Source: Betaproteobacteria bacterium (GTDB lineage Bacteria > Pseudomonadota > Gammaproteobacteria > Burkholderiales > JAEUOS01). From it: a DNA stretch of 64,000 bases. The stretch is taken from NCBI GenBank assembly GCA_028292405.1, contig JAQGMJ010000011.1:1-64000 (forward strand). The letters are read 5' to 3'. The notes under the pieces are model-generated. The model was not told the origin of the DNA. It searched no databases and worked only from the letters and a program-made list of their open reading frames with translations. This document shows, one piece after another, positions 26,117-36,001 of this stretch (its first letter is position 1; each line of letters opens with the position of its first letter). A program made the translations under genes and the position numbers.

Positions 26117-27376
26117 TCAGAGCTCCAGCAAAATGCGCTGCGGATCTTCCAGCGCTTCCTTCATGGCCACCAGGGAAAGCACGGCTTCGCGGCCGTCGAT
26201 GATGCGGTGGTCGTAGCTCATCGCCAGGTAGTTGATCGGGCGGATCACGATCTGGCCGTTTTCCACCACCGGACGGTCCTTGGTCGAATGCACGCCGAGA
26301 ATCGCCGACTGCGGCGGGTTGATGATCGGCGTGGAGAGCATCGAGCCGAAAATGCCGCCGTTGGAAATCGAGAAGGTGCCGCCGGTGAGTTCTTCCAGCG
26401 ACAGCTTGCCTTCCTTCGCCTTGTTGCCGAAGGTGGCGATGTCCTTTTCGATCTGCGCGAACGACTTCTGGTCGGCGTCGCGCAGAATCGGCACCACTAG
26501 GCCGCGCGGCGAACCCACCGCGATGCCGATGTCGAAGTAGCCGTGGTACACGATGTCGGTGCCGTCGATCGAGGCATTGACCAGCGGGTACTTCTTCAGC
26601 GCGTAAACGGCAGCCTTGACGAAAAAGGACATGAAGCCGAGCTTGACGCCGTGCTCCTTCTCGAACTTCTCGCCGTACTTCTTGCGCAGGTCGATCACCG
26701 GCTGCATGTTGACTTCGTTGAACGTCGTCAGGATGGCGTTGGTCGATTGCGACTCCAGCAGGCGCTGCGCCACGCGCTGGCGCAGGCGCGACATCGGCAC
26801 GCGCTGCTCCGGGCGTTCACCCAGGAACTGCAGGTTGACCTGGGCCTTGACCTCGGCCAGCGGCGCGGCGGCCGGCTTGGCGGCAGGCTTGGCCGCGGGC
26901 GCGGCGGCCGGGGCAGCGGTAGGCGCAGACCCGGCAGCCAGAGCGTCGCCCTTGGTGATGCGGCCATCGCGGCCGGTACCGGCGACGTTGGCGGGGTTGA
27001 CGCCCTGCTCGGCCATGATCTTGGCGGCCGAAGGCATCGCCAGCGGCGCGCTGCCGGCAGCGGCAGGTGCGGCCGCCGGTGCCGGGGCGGCGGTGGCGGG
27101 CTGGGCCGCAGCAGGCGCGGCGGCGCCGGCCTTGGCTTCGGTGTCGATGCGGGCAATCAGTTCATCGGAGACCACGGTGCTGCCGTCGCCCTTGACGATC
27201 TCGACCAGCACGCCGGCGGCCGGCGCCGGCAGTTCCAGTACCACCTTGTCGGTCTCGACGTCGACCAGGTTTTCATCCCGGGCCACGGCATCGCCGGCTT
27301 TTTTGTGCCATGCGAGCAGGGTCGCTTCCGCCACCGATTCCGACAGTTGCGGGACTTTCACTTCAATGATTGCCAT
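26117..27376 (-). CDS. sucB: 2-oxoglutarate dehydrogenase E2, dihydrolipoyl succinyltransferase
   Basis: 419 aa. One lipoyl domain (about 1-78) with the lipoylated Lys in VDVETDKVVLELP, an Ala/Pro-rich linker, a peripheral-subunit-binding domain (about 115-155, SAAKIMAEQGVNPANVAGTG), a second Ala/Pro linker, and a catalytic domain ending in the HxxxDG site (SYDHRIIDGREAV). It transfers the succinyl group to CoA and forms the core of the complex with sucA and lpdA products. It lies 105 bases after sucA. Confidence 0.97.
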   Translation of the reverse strand: MAIIEVKVPQLSESVAEATLLAWHKKAGDAVARDENLVDVETDKVVLELPAPAAGVLVEIVKGDGSTVVSDELIARIDTEAKAGAAAPAAAQPATAAPAPAAAPAAAGSAPLAMPSAAKIMAEQGVNPANVAGTGRDGRITKGDALAAGSAPTAAPAAAPAAKPAAKPAAAPLAEVKAQVNLQFLGERPEQRVPMSRLRQRVAQRLLESQSTNAILTTFNEVNMQPVIDLRKKYGEKFEKEHGVKLGFMSFFVKAAVYALKKYPLVNASIDGTDIVYHGYFDIGIAVGSPRGLVVPILRDADQKSFAQIEKDIATFGNKAKEGKLSLEELTGGTFSISNGGIFGSMLSTPIINPPQSAILGVHSTKDRPVVENGQIVIRPINYLAMSYDHRIIDGREAVLSLVAMKEALEDPQRILLEL

Positions 27377-27481
27377 GAATCAACTCCGTCATTCGCGACG
27401 TGGCCCAGGGCTTGTCGCCCCGGGCCGCGCGTCTTGTTATGGTCTGCAGTTAGGTTTTTAACCCGGTTTTTAAATCGGCTG

Positions 27482-30343
27482 TTACTTGGTAAGCACCAGC
27501 CCCTTGGTCTTGCTGAAGGCCTGCGCCACCAGCGCCTTTTGCTGCTCGGCATGCTTCGCCATGTAGCCGACGGCGGGCGAGGCGGAGGGCGGGCGGCCGG
27601 CGTAAGCCAGCTTCTGCCCGTCGACCATGTTCTCCAGCAGGTTGTGCTGGATGTGGAACCACGCGCCCTGGTTCTGCGGCTCGTCCTGACACCACACCAC
27701 CTCGGCCACGTTTTCGTACTTCTTCAGCTCCTGGGCGAACACCTTGTGCGGGAACGGGTACATCTGCTCCACGCGCAGGATGGCGACGTCGGTGAGTTTC
27801 TTCTCGCGGCGCGCCGCCACCAGGTCGTAGTACACCTTGCCGGTGCAGACAACGACGCGGGTGACGTCCTTCGGCTTGATCGACTTGTCGACCTCGCCGA
27901 TGATGGTTTCGAACTGGCCCTTGACCAGCTCGTTCAGGTCCGACACCGCTTCCTTGTGGCGCAGCAAAGACTTCGGCGTGAAGATGATCAGCGGCTTGCG
28001 GAAGGTGCGCACCATCTGGCGGCGCAGCAGGTGGAAAATCTGCGCCGGGGTGGTCGGCTGCACCACCTGGATGTTGTGGTCGGCCGACATCTGCAGGAAG
28101 CGCTCGATGCGCGCGGACGAGTGCTCCGGGCCCTGGCCTTCGTAGCCGTGCGGCAGCATCAAGGTCAGGCCGCAGGCGCGGCCCCACTTCACTTCGCCGG
28201 AGGTGATGAACTGGTCGATCACCACCTGCGCGCCGTTGGCGAAGTCGCCGAACTGGCCTTCCCAGATCACCAGCGTATTCGGTTCCGACGATGCATAGCC
28301 GTATTCGAAGCCCATCACGGCTTCTTCGGAAAGCACCGAATCGATCACCGTGAACGGCGCCTGCTTGTCGGAAATGTTCTGCAGCGGAATGTAGATGCCG
28401 GCGTCCCACTTCTCGCGGTTCTGGTCGTGCAGCACCGAGTGGCGGTGGGTGAAGGTGCCGCGCCCCGAGTCCTGGCCCGTGATGCGCACGGCGTAGCCGG
28501 AGGCCACCAGCGAGGCGAAGGCCAGGTGCTCGCCCATGCCCCAGTCCAGCGGCAGTTCGTCGTTGGCCATCTTGCGGCGGTTGGCGATCACGTTTTCCAC
28601 CAGCGGGTGCAGCTTGAAGCTGGTCGGGATGGTGGTGATGCGCTCGCCCAGGCGGCGCAGTTCGGCCATCGGCAGCGCGGTGTCGGCGGCGTCGGTCCAC
28701 TTCTTGTTGAGGAAGGGCATCCAGTCGACCGCGTACTTGCTCTTGAAGTCGGAGAGTACGTATTCGACGGTGGCTTCGCCCGCGTCCATCAGGTCGCGGT
28801 ATTCCTTGACCATCTCGTCCGGGCCGCCATCCTTCAGCACGCCCTGGGTCACCAGCTTGTCGCCGTACAGCTTGCGCGTGCCGGGGTGGGCGGCGATGCG
28901 TTTGTACATCAGCGGCTGGGTCATGCTCGGCGTGTCCTGCTCATTGTGGCCGAGCTTGCGGAAGCAGATGATGTCGACGACGATGTCTTTCTTGAATTCG
29001 GTGCGGAAGTCGAGCGCGATCTGCGTCGCCATCACCACCGCCTCGGGGTCGTCGCCGTTGACGTGCAGCACCGGCGCCTCGATCATCTTCACCACGTCGG
29101 TGCAATACAGCGTCGAGCGCGAGTCGCGAGGGTCCGACGTGGTAAAGCCGATCTGGTTGTTGATGACGATATGCACCGTACCCTGGGTGCCGTAACCGCG
29201 GGTCTGAGCCAGATTCAGCGTTTCCATGATCACGCCCTGGCCGGCGAAGGCAGCGTCGCCGTGCACCAGGATAGGCAGCACCTGCGAGCCGTCCTTGTCG
29301 CCGCGGCGATCCATCCGCGCGCGGCAGGAGCCTTCGACCACGGGGTTGACGATTTCCAGATGCGAGGGATTGAACGCCAGCGACAGGTGCGCCGGGCCGC
29401 CAGGGGTCGACACGTCGGAGGAAAAGCCCTTGTGGTACTTGACGTCGCCGGCCGGCAGGTCGTCGACGTGCTTGCCTTCGAATTCCTCGAACAGGTCCTT
29501 GGGCATTTTGCCGAGGATGTTCACCAGCACGTTCAGGCGGCCGCGGTGGGCCATGCCGATGACGATTTCCTGCACGCCGCGCTCGCCGGCGCGCTGGATC
29601 AGTTCGTCCATCGAGGGGATGAAGCTGTCGCCGCCTTCCAGTGAAAAACGCTTCTGGCCGACGTACTTGGTGTGCAGGTAGCGCTCCAGGCCTTCGGCGG
29701 CAGTGAGGCGCTCGAGGATGTGCTTCTTCTGCTCAGCGGAGAAGCTGGGCTTGGAGCGGATCGACTCCAGGCGCTGCTGCATCCAGCGCTTTTGCGCCAT
29801 GTCGCCGATGTACATGTACTCGGCGCCGATGGTGCCGCAGTAGGTTTCGCGCAAGGCCTGCATGATCTCGCGGAGCGTCATCTGCTCCTTGCCGAAATAC
29901 ACGGACTGGGCATTGAAGGTCATGTCCATGTCCGGCTCGGTCAGGTCGTAGAAGCCGGGCTCGAGTTCGGGAATGTGCGGGCGCTCGGTGCGCTTGAGCG
30001 GGTCGAGGTCGGCCCACTGGGTGCCGAGGTAGCGATAAGCGGCGATCAGTTGCTGGACGAAGACCTGCTTGCGCGCCACGGAAAGATCGACGGAGGAGCC
30101 GCCTTGCGGGCGCAGCGTGCCTTCCTTGGCGCGCTGGGCGAAAGACTCCACCACCGGGGCATGGGCCACGTCACGGCCTTCGGGCGCGCCATTGGCGGCC
30201 GGCACGTGCTGCAGGGCGTCGAAATAATCGCGCCACTTTTCCGGGACCGACCCCGGATTGTTCAGGTAGGACTCATACAACTCTTCGACGTACGGCGCAT
30301 TGCCGCCGAAGAGATAGGAATTCGCTTCAAACTCTTTCATCAT
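27482..30343 (-). CDS. sucA: 2-oxoglutarate dehydrogenase E1
   Basis: 953 aa. The ATG at 30343 is preferred over an in-frame GTG at 30352 because AAAGGTGAG sits four bases upstream of it. The N-terminal SYLFGGNAPYVEELYESYL helix is the E2-binding segment typical of OdhA/SucA. Active-site parts: GMAHRGRLNVL, thiamine-diphosphate site GDAAFAGQGVIMETLN, and NNQIGFTTSDPRDSRS. It decarboxylates 2-oxoglutarate in the TCA cycle. First gene of its operon; a terminator upstream ends gltA, so it has its own promoter. Confidence 0.97.
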   Translation of the reverse strand: MMKEFEANSYLFGGNAPYVEELYESYLNNPGSVPEKWRDYFDALQHVPAANGAPEGRDVAHAPVVESFAQRAKEGTLRPQGGSSVDLSVARKQVFVQQLIAAYRYLGTQWADLDPLKRTERPHIPELEPGFYDLTEPDMDMTFNAQSVYFGKEQMTLREIMQALRETYCGTIGAEYMYIGDMAQKRWMQQRLESIRSKPSFSAEQKKHILERLTAAEGLERYLHTKYVGQKRFSLEGGDSFIPSMDELIQRAGERGVQEIVIGMAHRGRLNVLVNILGKMPKDLFEEFEGKHVDDLPAGDVKYHKGFSSDVSTPGGPAHLSLAFNPSHLEIVNPVVEGSCRARMDRRGDKDGSQVLPILVHGDAAFAGQGVIMETLNLAQTRGYGTQGTVHIVINNQIGFTTSDPRDSRSTLYCTDVVKMIEAPVLHVNGDDPEAVVMATQIALDFRTEFKKDIVVDIICFRKLGHNEQDTPSMTQPLMYKRIAAHPGTRKLYGDKLVTQGVLKDGGPDEMVKEYRDLMDAGEATVEYVLSDFKSKYAVDWMPFLNKKWTDAADTALPMAELRRLGERITTIPTSFKLHPLVENVIANRRKMANDELPLDWGMGEHLAFASLVASGYAVRITGQDSGRGTFTHRHSVLHDQNREKWDAGIYIPLQNISDKQAPFTVIDSVLSEEAVMGFEYGYASSEPNTLVIWEGQFGDFANGAQVVIDQFITSGEVKWGRACGLTLMLPHGYEGQGPEHSSARIERFLQMSADHNIQVVQPTTPAQIFHLLRRQMVRTFRKPLIIFTPKSLLRHKEAVSDLNELVKGQFETIIGEVDKSIKPKDVTRVVVCTGKVYYDLVAARREKKLTDVAILRVEQMYPFPHKVFAQELKKYENVAEVVWCQDEPQNQGAWFHIQHNLLENMVDGQKLAYAGRPPSASPAVGYMAKHAEQQKALVAQAFSKTKGLVLTK

Positions 30344-30607
30344 GGCGCTCACCTTTCTCGAGTTTCTCGATCACAGTGCGGGTAACGTCGGGATTGACCT
30401 TGCTACCCCCTCGCCGTGGAGCTCCTGCCCCTGGCGAAGTGCTGTACGCCGGCCTGGCGGCCGACGCTCTTCCGAATTGTCAGATGGGGGCTTACATCTA
30501 GGATGTCAATTCTAGGAAAACTGTGTGACGGGAGAATAACACAAACAGCATTTGACTAAATAAACTCAATAAAAACAAGGCGTTGCTGCCAACACCCTGC
30601 TTATCTC
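30344..30607 (-). promoter_or_regulatory. gltA-sucA intergenic region with sucA promoter
   Basis: 264 bases holding the gltA terminator (listed separately) and the sucA leader. On the minus strand a TTGACA occurs at 30504-30509 and overlaps a TAGAAT (30509-30514), but neither has a well-spaced partner, so the exact promoter is uncertain. Confidence 0.35.
30568..30596 (-). terminator. gltA terminator
   Basis: On the minus strand GGTGTTG pairs with CAACGCC (one wobble) around a 4-base loop, followed by TTGTTTTTATTG. It lies 11 bases past the gltA stop. Confidence 0.8.
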
Positions 30608-31927
30608 TTACTTGCGCTGGTCGATCGACGGCACGTCGCGGCGCTGCGCGCCGATGAACAACTGGCGTGGGCGGCCGATTTTCTGCTCGGGGTCGGAGAT
30701 CATCTCGTTCCACTGGGCGATCCAGCCGACGGTGCGCGCCAGCGAGAAAATGCCGGTGAAAAGAGAGACCGGGATGCCCAGGGCGCGCTGCACGATGCCA
30801 GAGTAGAAGTCGACGTTCGGGTAGAGCTTGCGCTTCACAAAGTAGTCGTCTTCCAGGGAGATCTTTTCCTGCGCCATGGCGAGCTTGAACAGCGGGTCGT
30901 CGTGCAGGCACAGTTCGTTCAGCACTTCATGGCAGGTTTCGCGCATCAGCTTGGCGCGCGGATCGTAGTTCTTGTAGACGCGGTGGCCGAAACCCATCAG
31001 CTTGACGCCGGAGTCCTTCTCCTTCACGTCCTTGATGAACTCGCCGATCTTCTCGACGCCGCCCTGCTTCTGGATGCCGTACAGCATGTTCAGCGCGGCC
31101 TCGTTGGCGCCGCCGTGCGCCGGGCCCCACAGGCAGGCGATGCCGGCGGCGATACAGGCGAATGGGTTGGCGCCGGAGGAGCCCGACAGGCGCACCGTCG
31201 AGGTCGAGGCGTTCTGCTCGTGGTCCGCATGCAGGATGAAAATGCGGTCCAGCGCGCGTACCATCACGTCGTTGACCTTGTATTCCTCGGCCGGCACGGC
31301 GAACATCATGCGCATGAAGTTGGCGGTGTACGACAGATCGTTGCGCGGATAGACGAAGGGCTGGCCCAGGGTGTACTTGTGGGTCATCGCCACCAGCGTG
31401 GGCAGCTTGGCGATCAGGCGGATGGCTGAAACGTCGCGGTGATGCGAATCGGTGATGTCCAGCGAGTCGTGGTAGAAGGCCGACAGCGCGCCCACGGTTC
31501 CCACCAGCACCGCCATCGGATGCGCGTCACGGCGGAAACCCTGGAAGAACGAGCCCATTTGCTCGTGCACCATGGTGTGGTTGGTCACCAGGCTGGTGAA
31601 ATCCGTCCTTTGGGTCGCGTTCGGCAGTTCGCCGTTGAGCAGCAGGTAGCAGGTTTCGAGAAAGTCGCACTTCACGGCGAGTTGCTCGATCGGGTAGCCG
31701 CGGTACAGCAGTTCGCCCTTGTCGCCGTCGATATAGGTGATCGACGAATTGCACGATGCCGTTGACATGAAACCGGGATCGTAGGTGAACTTGCCGGTCT
31801 TGTTGTAGAGGGCGCGAATATCCACCACGTCGGGGCCGATGGTGCCCTTGTAGATGGGGAAGTCGATGGAGGGGCTGTTGTCCGAGAAGGACAGCGTTGC
31901 CTTGACGTCGCTGGGGGTTACGCTCAT
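30608..31927 (-). CDS. gltA: Citrate synthase (type II)
   Basis: 439 aa, usual for the hexameric NADH-regulated type. AGGAGCT precedes the ATG. The Gram-negative N-terminal domain ([19 protein letters not shown]) is present. Catalytic residues are visible as the His in [13 protein letters not shown], the His in [15 protein letters not shown] and the Asp in NVDFYSGIV. It condenses acetyl-CoA and oxaloacetate at the entry of the TCA cycle. It follows sdhE by about 100 bases, and a terminator follows it. Confidence 0.97.
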   Translation of the reverse strand: MSVTPSDVKATLSFSDNSPSIDFPIYKGTIGPDVVDIRALYNKTGKFTYDPGFMSTASCNSSITYIDGDKGELLYRGYPIEQLAVKCDFLETCYLLLNGELPNATQRTDFTSLVTNHTMVHEQMGSFFQGFRRDAHPMAVLVGTVGALSAFYHDSLDITDSHHRDVSAIRLIAKLPTLVAMTHKYTLGQPFVYPRNDLSYTANFMRMMFAVPAEEYKVNDVMVRALDRIFILHADHEQNASTSTVRLSGSSGANPFACIAAGIACLWGPAHGGANEAALNMLYGIQKQGGVEKIGEFIKDVKEKDSGVKLMGFGHRVYKNYDPRAKLMRETCHEVLNELCLHDDPLFKLAMAQEKISLEDDYFVKRKLYPNVDFYSGIVQRALGIPVSLFTGIFSLARTVGWIAQWNEMISDPEQKIGRPRQLFIGAQRRDVPSIDQRK

Positions 31928-32029
31928 GGAAAGCTCCTGGTTCCTGTCTGCTTTGTTCGTTTAAGTCTGTGCTTATGAATTCTACCGGTTCCGACCGCCT
32001 GCAACCGCACTGCAACATCATATGCGGTA

Positions 32030-32299
32030 TTAGCGCGGGTGCGCTAGCTGACAATCGCGCATCCAGCCGAGCATTTCGAGCGTGGCCGGCATGGCGCCGG
32101 CGCCCAACTGCAGGCGGCCGGCCACCAGATCCCACAAGTCAGTGTCGGGCAGATCGAGCAGCACCTGCAGGCCCTCGACGCGCTGCGGCGTGAGATCGGC
32201 GGTGTGCTGCTCGAAAAACCGTTCCATGACCAGGTCGTTTTCCAGCATGCCGCGGCGGCTGCGCCACTTCAGGCGGGAAAGTTCGGTAGCGTCAATCAT
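32030..32299 (-). CDS. sdhE: Succinate dehydrogenase assembly factor SdhE
   Basis: 89 aa, the normal size. The conserved RGMLENDLVMERF (RGxxE motif) near residue 16 promotes covalent FAD attachment to SdhA; the Asp-rich LLDLPDTDLWDLV follows. Located between sdhB and gltA as in most betaproteobacteria. A terminator lies between sdhB and this gene, so part of its expression may come from a separate promoter or read-through. Confidence 0.93.
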   Translation of the reverse strand: MIDATELSRLKWRSRRGMLENDLVMERFFEQHTADLTPQRVEGLQVLLDLPDTDLWDLVAGRLQLGAGAMPATLEMLGWMRDCQLAHPR

Positions 32300-32345
32300 G
32301 GTAGGGCAAGGATTGCATCAGGCGGATTAAATGCAAGTTAAATCT

Positions 32346-32377
32346 TTGAAAAAAAGCGCCCGATACCCGGGCGCTTT
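32346..32377 (-). terminator. sdhB terminator
   Basis: Perfect 10-bp stem AAAGCGCCCG (32353-32362) with CGGGCGCTTT (32368-32377), five-base loop, and a long T run on the minus strand. It lies five bases past the sdhB stop. Confidence 0.92.
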
Positions 32378-32381
32378 GGTG

Positions 32382-33077
32382 CTACACCGCGCGGCGGACC
32401 ATCAGTTCCTTGATCTTGCCGATCGCCTTGGTGGGATTGAGGCCCTTGGGGCAGACATCGACGCAATTCATGATGGTGTGGCAGCGGAACAGGCGGTACG
32501 GGTCTTCCAGGTTGTCCAGGCGCTCGCTGGTGGCCTGATCGCGCGTGTCAGCGAGGAAGCGGTAGGCCTGCAGCAGGCCGGCCGGGCCGACGAACTTGTC
32601 CGGGTTCCACCAGAACGAGGGGCAGGAAGTCGAGCACGAGGCGCAAAGAATGCACTCGTACAGGCCGTCGAGTTCCTCGCGGTCTTCCGGCGACTGCAGG
32701 CGTTCTTTTTCCGGCGCCGGATCGTTGTTGACGATGTACGGCTTGATCGAATGGTATTGCTTGAAGAATTGCGCCATGTCGACGATCAGGTCGCGGATCA
32801 CCGGCAGGCCGGGCAAGGGGCGCAGGACGACGGAGTCGCCAAGGTCAGCCACCTTGGTCAGGCAGGCCAAGCCGTTCTTGCCGTTGATGTTCATCGCATC
32901 GGAACCGCACACGCCTTCGCGGCAGGAACGGCGGAAGGCGAAGCTGTCATCGACGGCTTTGACGCGCACCAGCGCGTCGAGCAGCATGCGGTCGGAATGT
33001 TCCAGCTTGACGTCGTAGTCCTTCATGTACGGCGCGGCGTCCTGGTCGGGATCGTAGCGGTAGATCGAGAGTTTCAT
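32382..33077 (-). CDS. sdhB: Succinate dehydrogenase iron-sulfur subunit
   Basis: 231 aa. The [2Fe-2S] cluster ligands are in SCREGVCGSDAM plus the Cys of GLACLTK; the [4Fe-4S] and [3Fe-4S] ligands are in CILCASCSTSCPSF and CHTIMNCVDVCPKGL. It passes electrons from SdhA flavin to ubiquinone on the inner face of the membrane. Last gene of sdhCDAB, followed directly by a strong terminator. Confidence 0.97.
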   Translation of the reverse strand: MKLSIYRYDPDQDAAPYMKDYDVKLEHSDRMLLDALVRVKAVDDSFAFRRSCREGVCGSDAMNINGKNGLACLTKVADLGDSVVLRPLPGLPVIRDLIVDMAQFFKQYHSIKPYIVNNDPAPEKERLQSPEDREELDGLYECILCASCSTSCPSFWWNPDKFVGPAGLLQAYRFLADTRDQATSERLDNLEDPYRLFRCHTIMNCVDVCPKGLNPTKAIGKIKELMVRRAV

Positions 33078-33147
33078 GATGTTCGGTTCTTTCGGCCTTG
33101 GCTGGGGTTTTAGCGCTGTCAGCTTGGGTTCGAGGATGCGGGAATGG

Positions 33148-34932
33148 TTAGTAGCTGCGGGTCTTCAGCGGAATCGACTCGGCGGAAAGCGGCGTCATGT
33201 TCACCGGCTTGTACTCCAGCCGGTCGCCGTCGCGGAACCACAGGGTGTGCTTGTGCCATTCCTTGTCATTGCGGCCGTTCGGGAATTCCGGGGTGTCGTG
33301 GCAGTCGGCACGGTCATGGGCGCCGCGCGATTCCTTGCGGGCGGCGGCCGAGATCATGGTGGCGCGCGCCACCTCGATCAGGTTTTCCAGCTCCAGCGCT
33401 TCGACACGCGCGGTGTTGAACACCTTGGACTTGTCCTTGATCTCGACCTTGGCCACCTTCTCGGCCACTTCCTTGATCTTGGTGACGCCTTCGGACAGCA
33501 TCTCCGGAAAACGGAACACGCCGCAATGGTTCTGCATGATGTTCTGCATTTCCAGGCGCGTCTCGTGCTGCGGCGCGCCGTCTTTCTGATTGTCCATGCG
33601 CGCCAGGCGCGCCATGGTGTAGTCGCCGGCGTCCTTCGGCAGGTCGCGGTGGGTGCGGCTCGTGCCGATGTACTTGACCACGGAATCAGCCGAGGCCTTG
33701 CCGAACACCAGCAGGTCGGTGAGCGAATTGGTGCCGAGACGGTTGGCGCCGTGCACCGAGGCGCAGGCGCATTCGCCGGCGGCGTAGAAACCTTCGACCA
33801 CGGTGTTGGGATTGCCGTCCTTCGGCACCACCACCTCGCCCTTATAGTTGGTCGGAATGCCGCCCATCTGGTAGTGGCAGGTCGGCACCACGGGAATCGG
33901 GTCCTTGATCGGATCGACGTTGGCGAACTGGCGAGCGATTTCACGGATGCCCGGCAGGCGCTTTTCGATCGTCTCCAGGCCCAGGTGGTCGAGCTTCAGC
34001 AGCACGTGGTCCTTGTTCGGACCTGCGCCGCGGCCATCGCGGATTTCGGTGGCCATGGCACGGGCGACGATGTCGCGCGAAGCCAGATCTTTCAGCGTCG
34101 GCGCGTAGCGCTCCATGAAGCGTTCGCCCTGGCCGTTGAGCAGGTAGCCGCCCTCGCCGCGCACGCCCTCGGTGATCAGCACGCCCGCGCCGGCCACGCC
34201 GGTGGGGTGGAACTGCCAGAACTCCATGTCCTCCAGCGGAATGCCGGCGCGCGCCGCGATGCCCAGGCCGTCGCCGGTGTTGATGAAGGCATTCGTCGAC
34301 GATGCGTAAATGCGACCGGCGCCACCGGTGGCGAACAAAGTCGCCTTGGCGTGCAGGATCATCGTTTCGCCGGTTTCCATTTCCAGCGCGGTGACGCCGA
34401 CCACGGCGCCTTCGCTGTCGCGGATCAGGTCCAGCGCCATCCACTCGACGAAGAACTGCGTGTTGGCCTTGACGTTCTGCTGGTACAGGGTATGCAGCAT
34501 GGCGTGACCGGTACGGTCCGCCGCGCAGCAGGAACGCTGCACCGGCTTTTCACCAAAGTTGGCCGAGTGGCCGCCAAAGGGGCGCTGGTAAATGGTGCCG
34601 TCTTCATTGCGGTCGAACGGCATGCCGTAGTGCTCGAGTTCGTAAACGAGCTTGGGCGCTTCGCGCACCAGGAACTCGATTGCGTCCTGGTCGCCCAGCC
34701 AGTCGGAGCCCTTGACGGTGTCGTACATGTGCCAGATCCACGAATCCGGCCCCATGTTGCCCAGCGAAGCCCCGACCCCGCCTTGCGCGGCAACGGTGTG
34801 CGAGCGAGTGGGAAATACCTTGGAAAGCACGGCCACCTTCAGGCCGGCCTGGGCCAGCTGCAGGGAGGCGCGCATGCCGGCGCCGCCGGCGCCGACGATG
34901 ACGGCATCGAATTTACGTACGTTGAGAGACAT
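33148..34932 (-). CDS. sdhA: Succinate dehydrogenase flavoprotein subunit
   Basis: 594 aa. FAD-binding [16 protein letters not shown] at residue 11, the covalent flavin His in [11 protein letters not shown], the substrate-site segment [16 protein letters not shown] and the catalytic Arg region [18 protein letters not shown] are all present. It oxidises succinate to fumarate. It is 10 bases after sdhD and 70 bases before sdhB. Confidence 0.98.
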   Translation of the reverse strand: MSLNVRKFDAVIVGAGGAGMRASLQLAQAGLKVAVLSKVFPTRSHTVAAQGGVGASLGNMGPDSWIWHMYDTVKGSDWLGDQDAIEFLVREAPKLVYELEHYGMPFDRNEDGTIYQRPFGGHSANFGEKPVQRSCCAADRTGHAMLHTLYQQNVKANTQFFVEWMALDLIRDSEGAVVGVTALEMETGETMILHAKATLFATGGAGRIYASSTNAFINTGDGLGIAARAGIPLEDMEFWQFHPTGVAGAGVLITEGVRGEGGYLLNGQGERFMERYAPTLKDLASRDIVARAMATEIRDGRGAGPNKDHVLLKLDHLGLETIEKRLPGIREIARQFANVDPIKDPIPVVPTCHYQMGGIPTNYKGEVVVPKDGNPNTVVEGFYAAGECACASVHGANRLGTNSLTDLLVFGKASADSVVKYIGTSRTHRDLPKDAGDYTMARLARMDNQKDGAPQHETRLEMQNIMQNHCGVFRFPEMLSEGVTKIKEVAEKVAKVEIKDKSKVFNTARVEALELENLIEVARATMISAAARKESRGAHDRADCHDTPEFPNGRNDKEWHKHTLWFRDGDRLEYKPVNMTPLSAESIPLKTRSY

Positions 34933-34942
34933 GATGGGGACC

Positions 34943-35287
34943 TTAGACGAATATCTTCAGAGCCCACATGCCGCAGGCAACCAAATACACGATGGTGAGG
35001 ACTTCAAGCACGAGACGCACGCCGGTGGGCTTGACGTAGTCCATCCAGATGTCGCGCATGCCGACCCAGGCGTGGTAGAACAGGCTGGCGAGGAACACCA
35101 GCGTGGCAACTTTCATCCATATCGGAGAGAAGACGTTGAACCAGGCCAGGTAGTCGCCGGGCTTTTTCACCAGCAGGACCACGGCGAGGAGGATGGCGTA
35201 AAGCGCCATCAGCACGGCGGTGACGCGCTGGCCGAGCCAGTCGCGCAGGCCGTAGTGGGCGCCGACGATGATGCGATTGGTAGTCAT
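34943..35287 (-). CDS. sdhD: Succinate dehydrogenase membrane anchor subunit D
   Basis: 114 aa with three predicted membrane helices ([54 protein letters not shown]). The His in [15 protein letters not shown] is the likely heme b ligand. It forms the ubiquinone site with SdhC. It lies 12 bases after sdhC. Confidence 0.93.
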   Translation of the reverse strand: MTTNRIIVGAHYGLRDWLGQRVTAVLMALYAILLAVVLLVKKPGDYLAWFNVFSPIWMKVATLVFLASLFYHAWVGMRDIWMDYVKPTGVRLVLEVLTIVYLVACGMWALKIFV

Positions 35288-35299
35288 GTGTCCGGCCCC

Positions 35300-35701
35300 T
35301 TAGAAAAACAGCAGCCAGGCCGCGATCACGGTCAGCGGGATGCTGACGAAGTAGACGATCGCCGCGCTCATGCGCGCCTGCGGCAGATCGATGCCCTTGT
35401 GCATGTCGAGGAACAGGTAGCGGATGCCGGCGCAGAAGTGATGCATGAAGCCGTAGAGCAGGCCGATCAGCACGATCTTGACGATCCAAAGGCTCATATA
35501 GCTGCGGACCTGGTCGTAGCCGATTTCCGTGTCCAGGCTCCGGTCGAGCAGCCAGAGCAGCAGCGGCAGGAACAGGAACAGGGCGGCGCCGGAGATCCGG
35601 TGCATGATCGACAGGATGCCCGGCAGCGGCAAACGGATCGAGAACAGGTCGAGGTGCTTGGGCCTCGCCTTCGGTGGAGTCTTGGTAATTGTGGAAGCCA
35701 T
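35300..35701 (-). CDS. sdhC: Succinate dehydrogenase cytochrome b556 subunit C
   Basis: 133 aa with three membrane helices. The SdhC signature RPKHLDLFSIRLPLPGILSI with SIMHRISGAALF at helix 1 and the heme-ligand region GFMHHFCAGIRYLFLD are clear. First gene of sdhCDAB; a leader of about 160 bases separates it from a candidate promoter. Confidence 0.94.
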   Translation of the reverse strand: MASTITKTPPKARPKHLDLFSIRLPLPGILSIMHRISGAALFLFLPLLLWLLDRSLDTEIGYDQVRSYMSLWIVKIVLIGLLYGFMHHFCAGIRYLFLDMHKGIDLPQARMSAAIVYFVSIPLTVIAAWLLFF

Positions 35702-36001
35702 CGTTTCTTGGTCGTGAACGAAAAGGGACGGGATGAGTGGGGTTTAAACCTACGGGGTGTGAGGGCTATGCTGGATCACGAGGGGCTTTTCTGCCACGGC
35801 CTTGCCGGTTCACGGCGTGCTTTTCGTCAGGACAAAGCGAAAGCCGGGGGACCCTGCAAAACCTTTTTGATTATACATCCGCCCCCAAACCCGCGCATTA
35901 AGAAAGCTCGGATTATCCCCATGCATAAGACATATGCGCGGTGCTCGCGGGTGTAGCCGGCGCAAGCCGCGCACGAGAGCGGCAGCCTGCGTCCGCGCCG
36001 C
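35702..36001 (-). promoter_or_regulatory. sdhC upstream region with candidate promoter
   Basis: 300 bases without a gene between sdhC and the end of the GntR-type gene. A consensus minus-strand TATAAT lies at 35870-35875; no good -35 is seen 16-18 bases upstream, so an activator may be needed. The remainder is probably the sdh leader; I see no riboswitch-like fold. Confidence 0.45.

Noticed and set aside
26543-29644. A 1033-codon plus-strand open frame opposite sucB and sucA
   Set aside because: Same codon-bias artefact; the product has no recognisable motif, and sucA and sucB are complete on the other strand.
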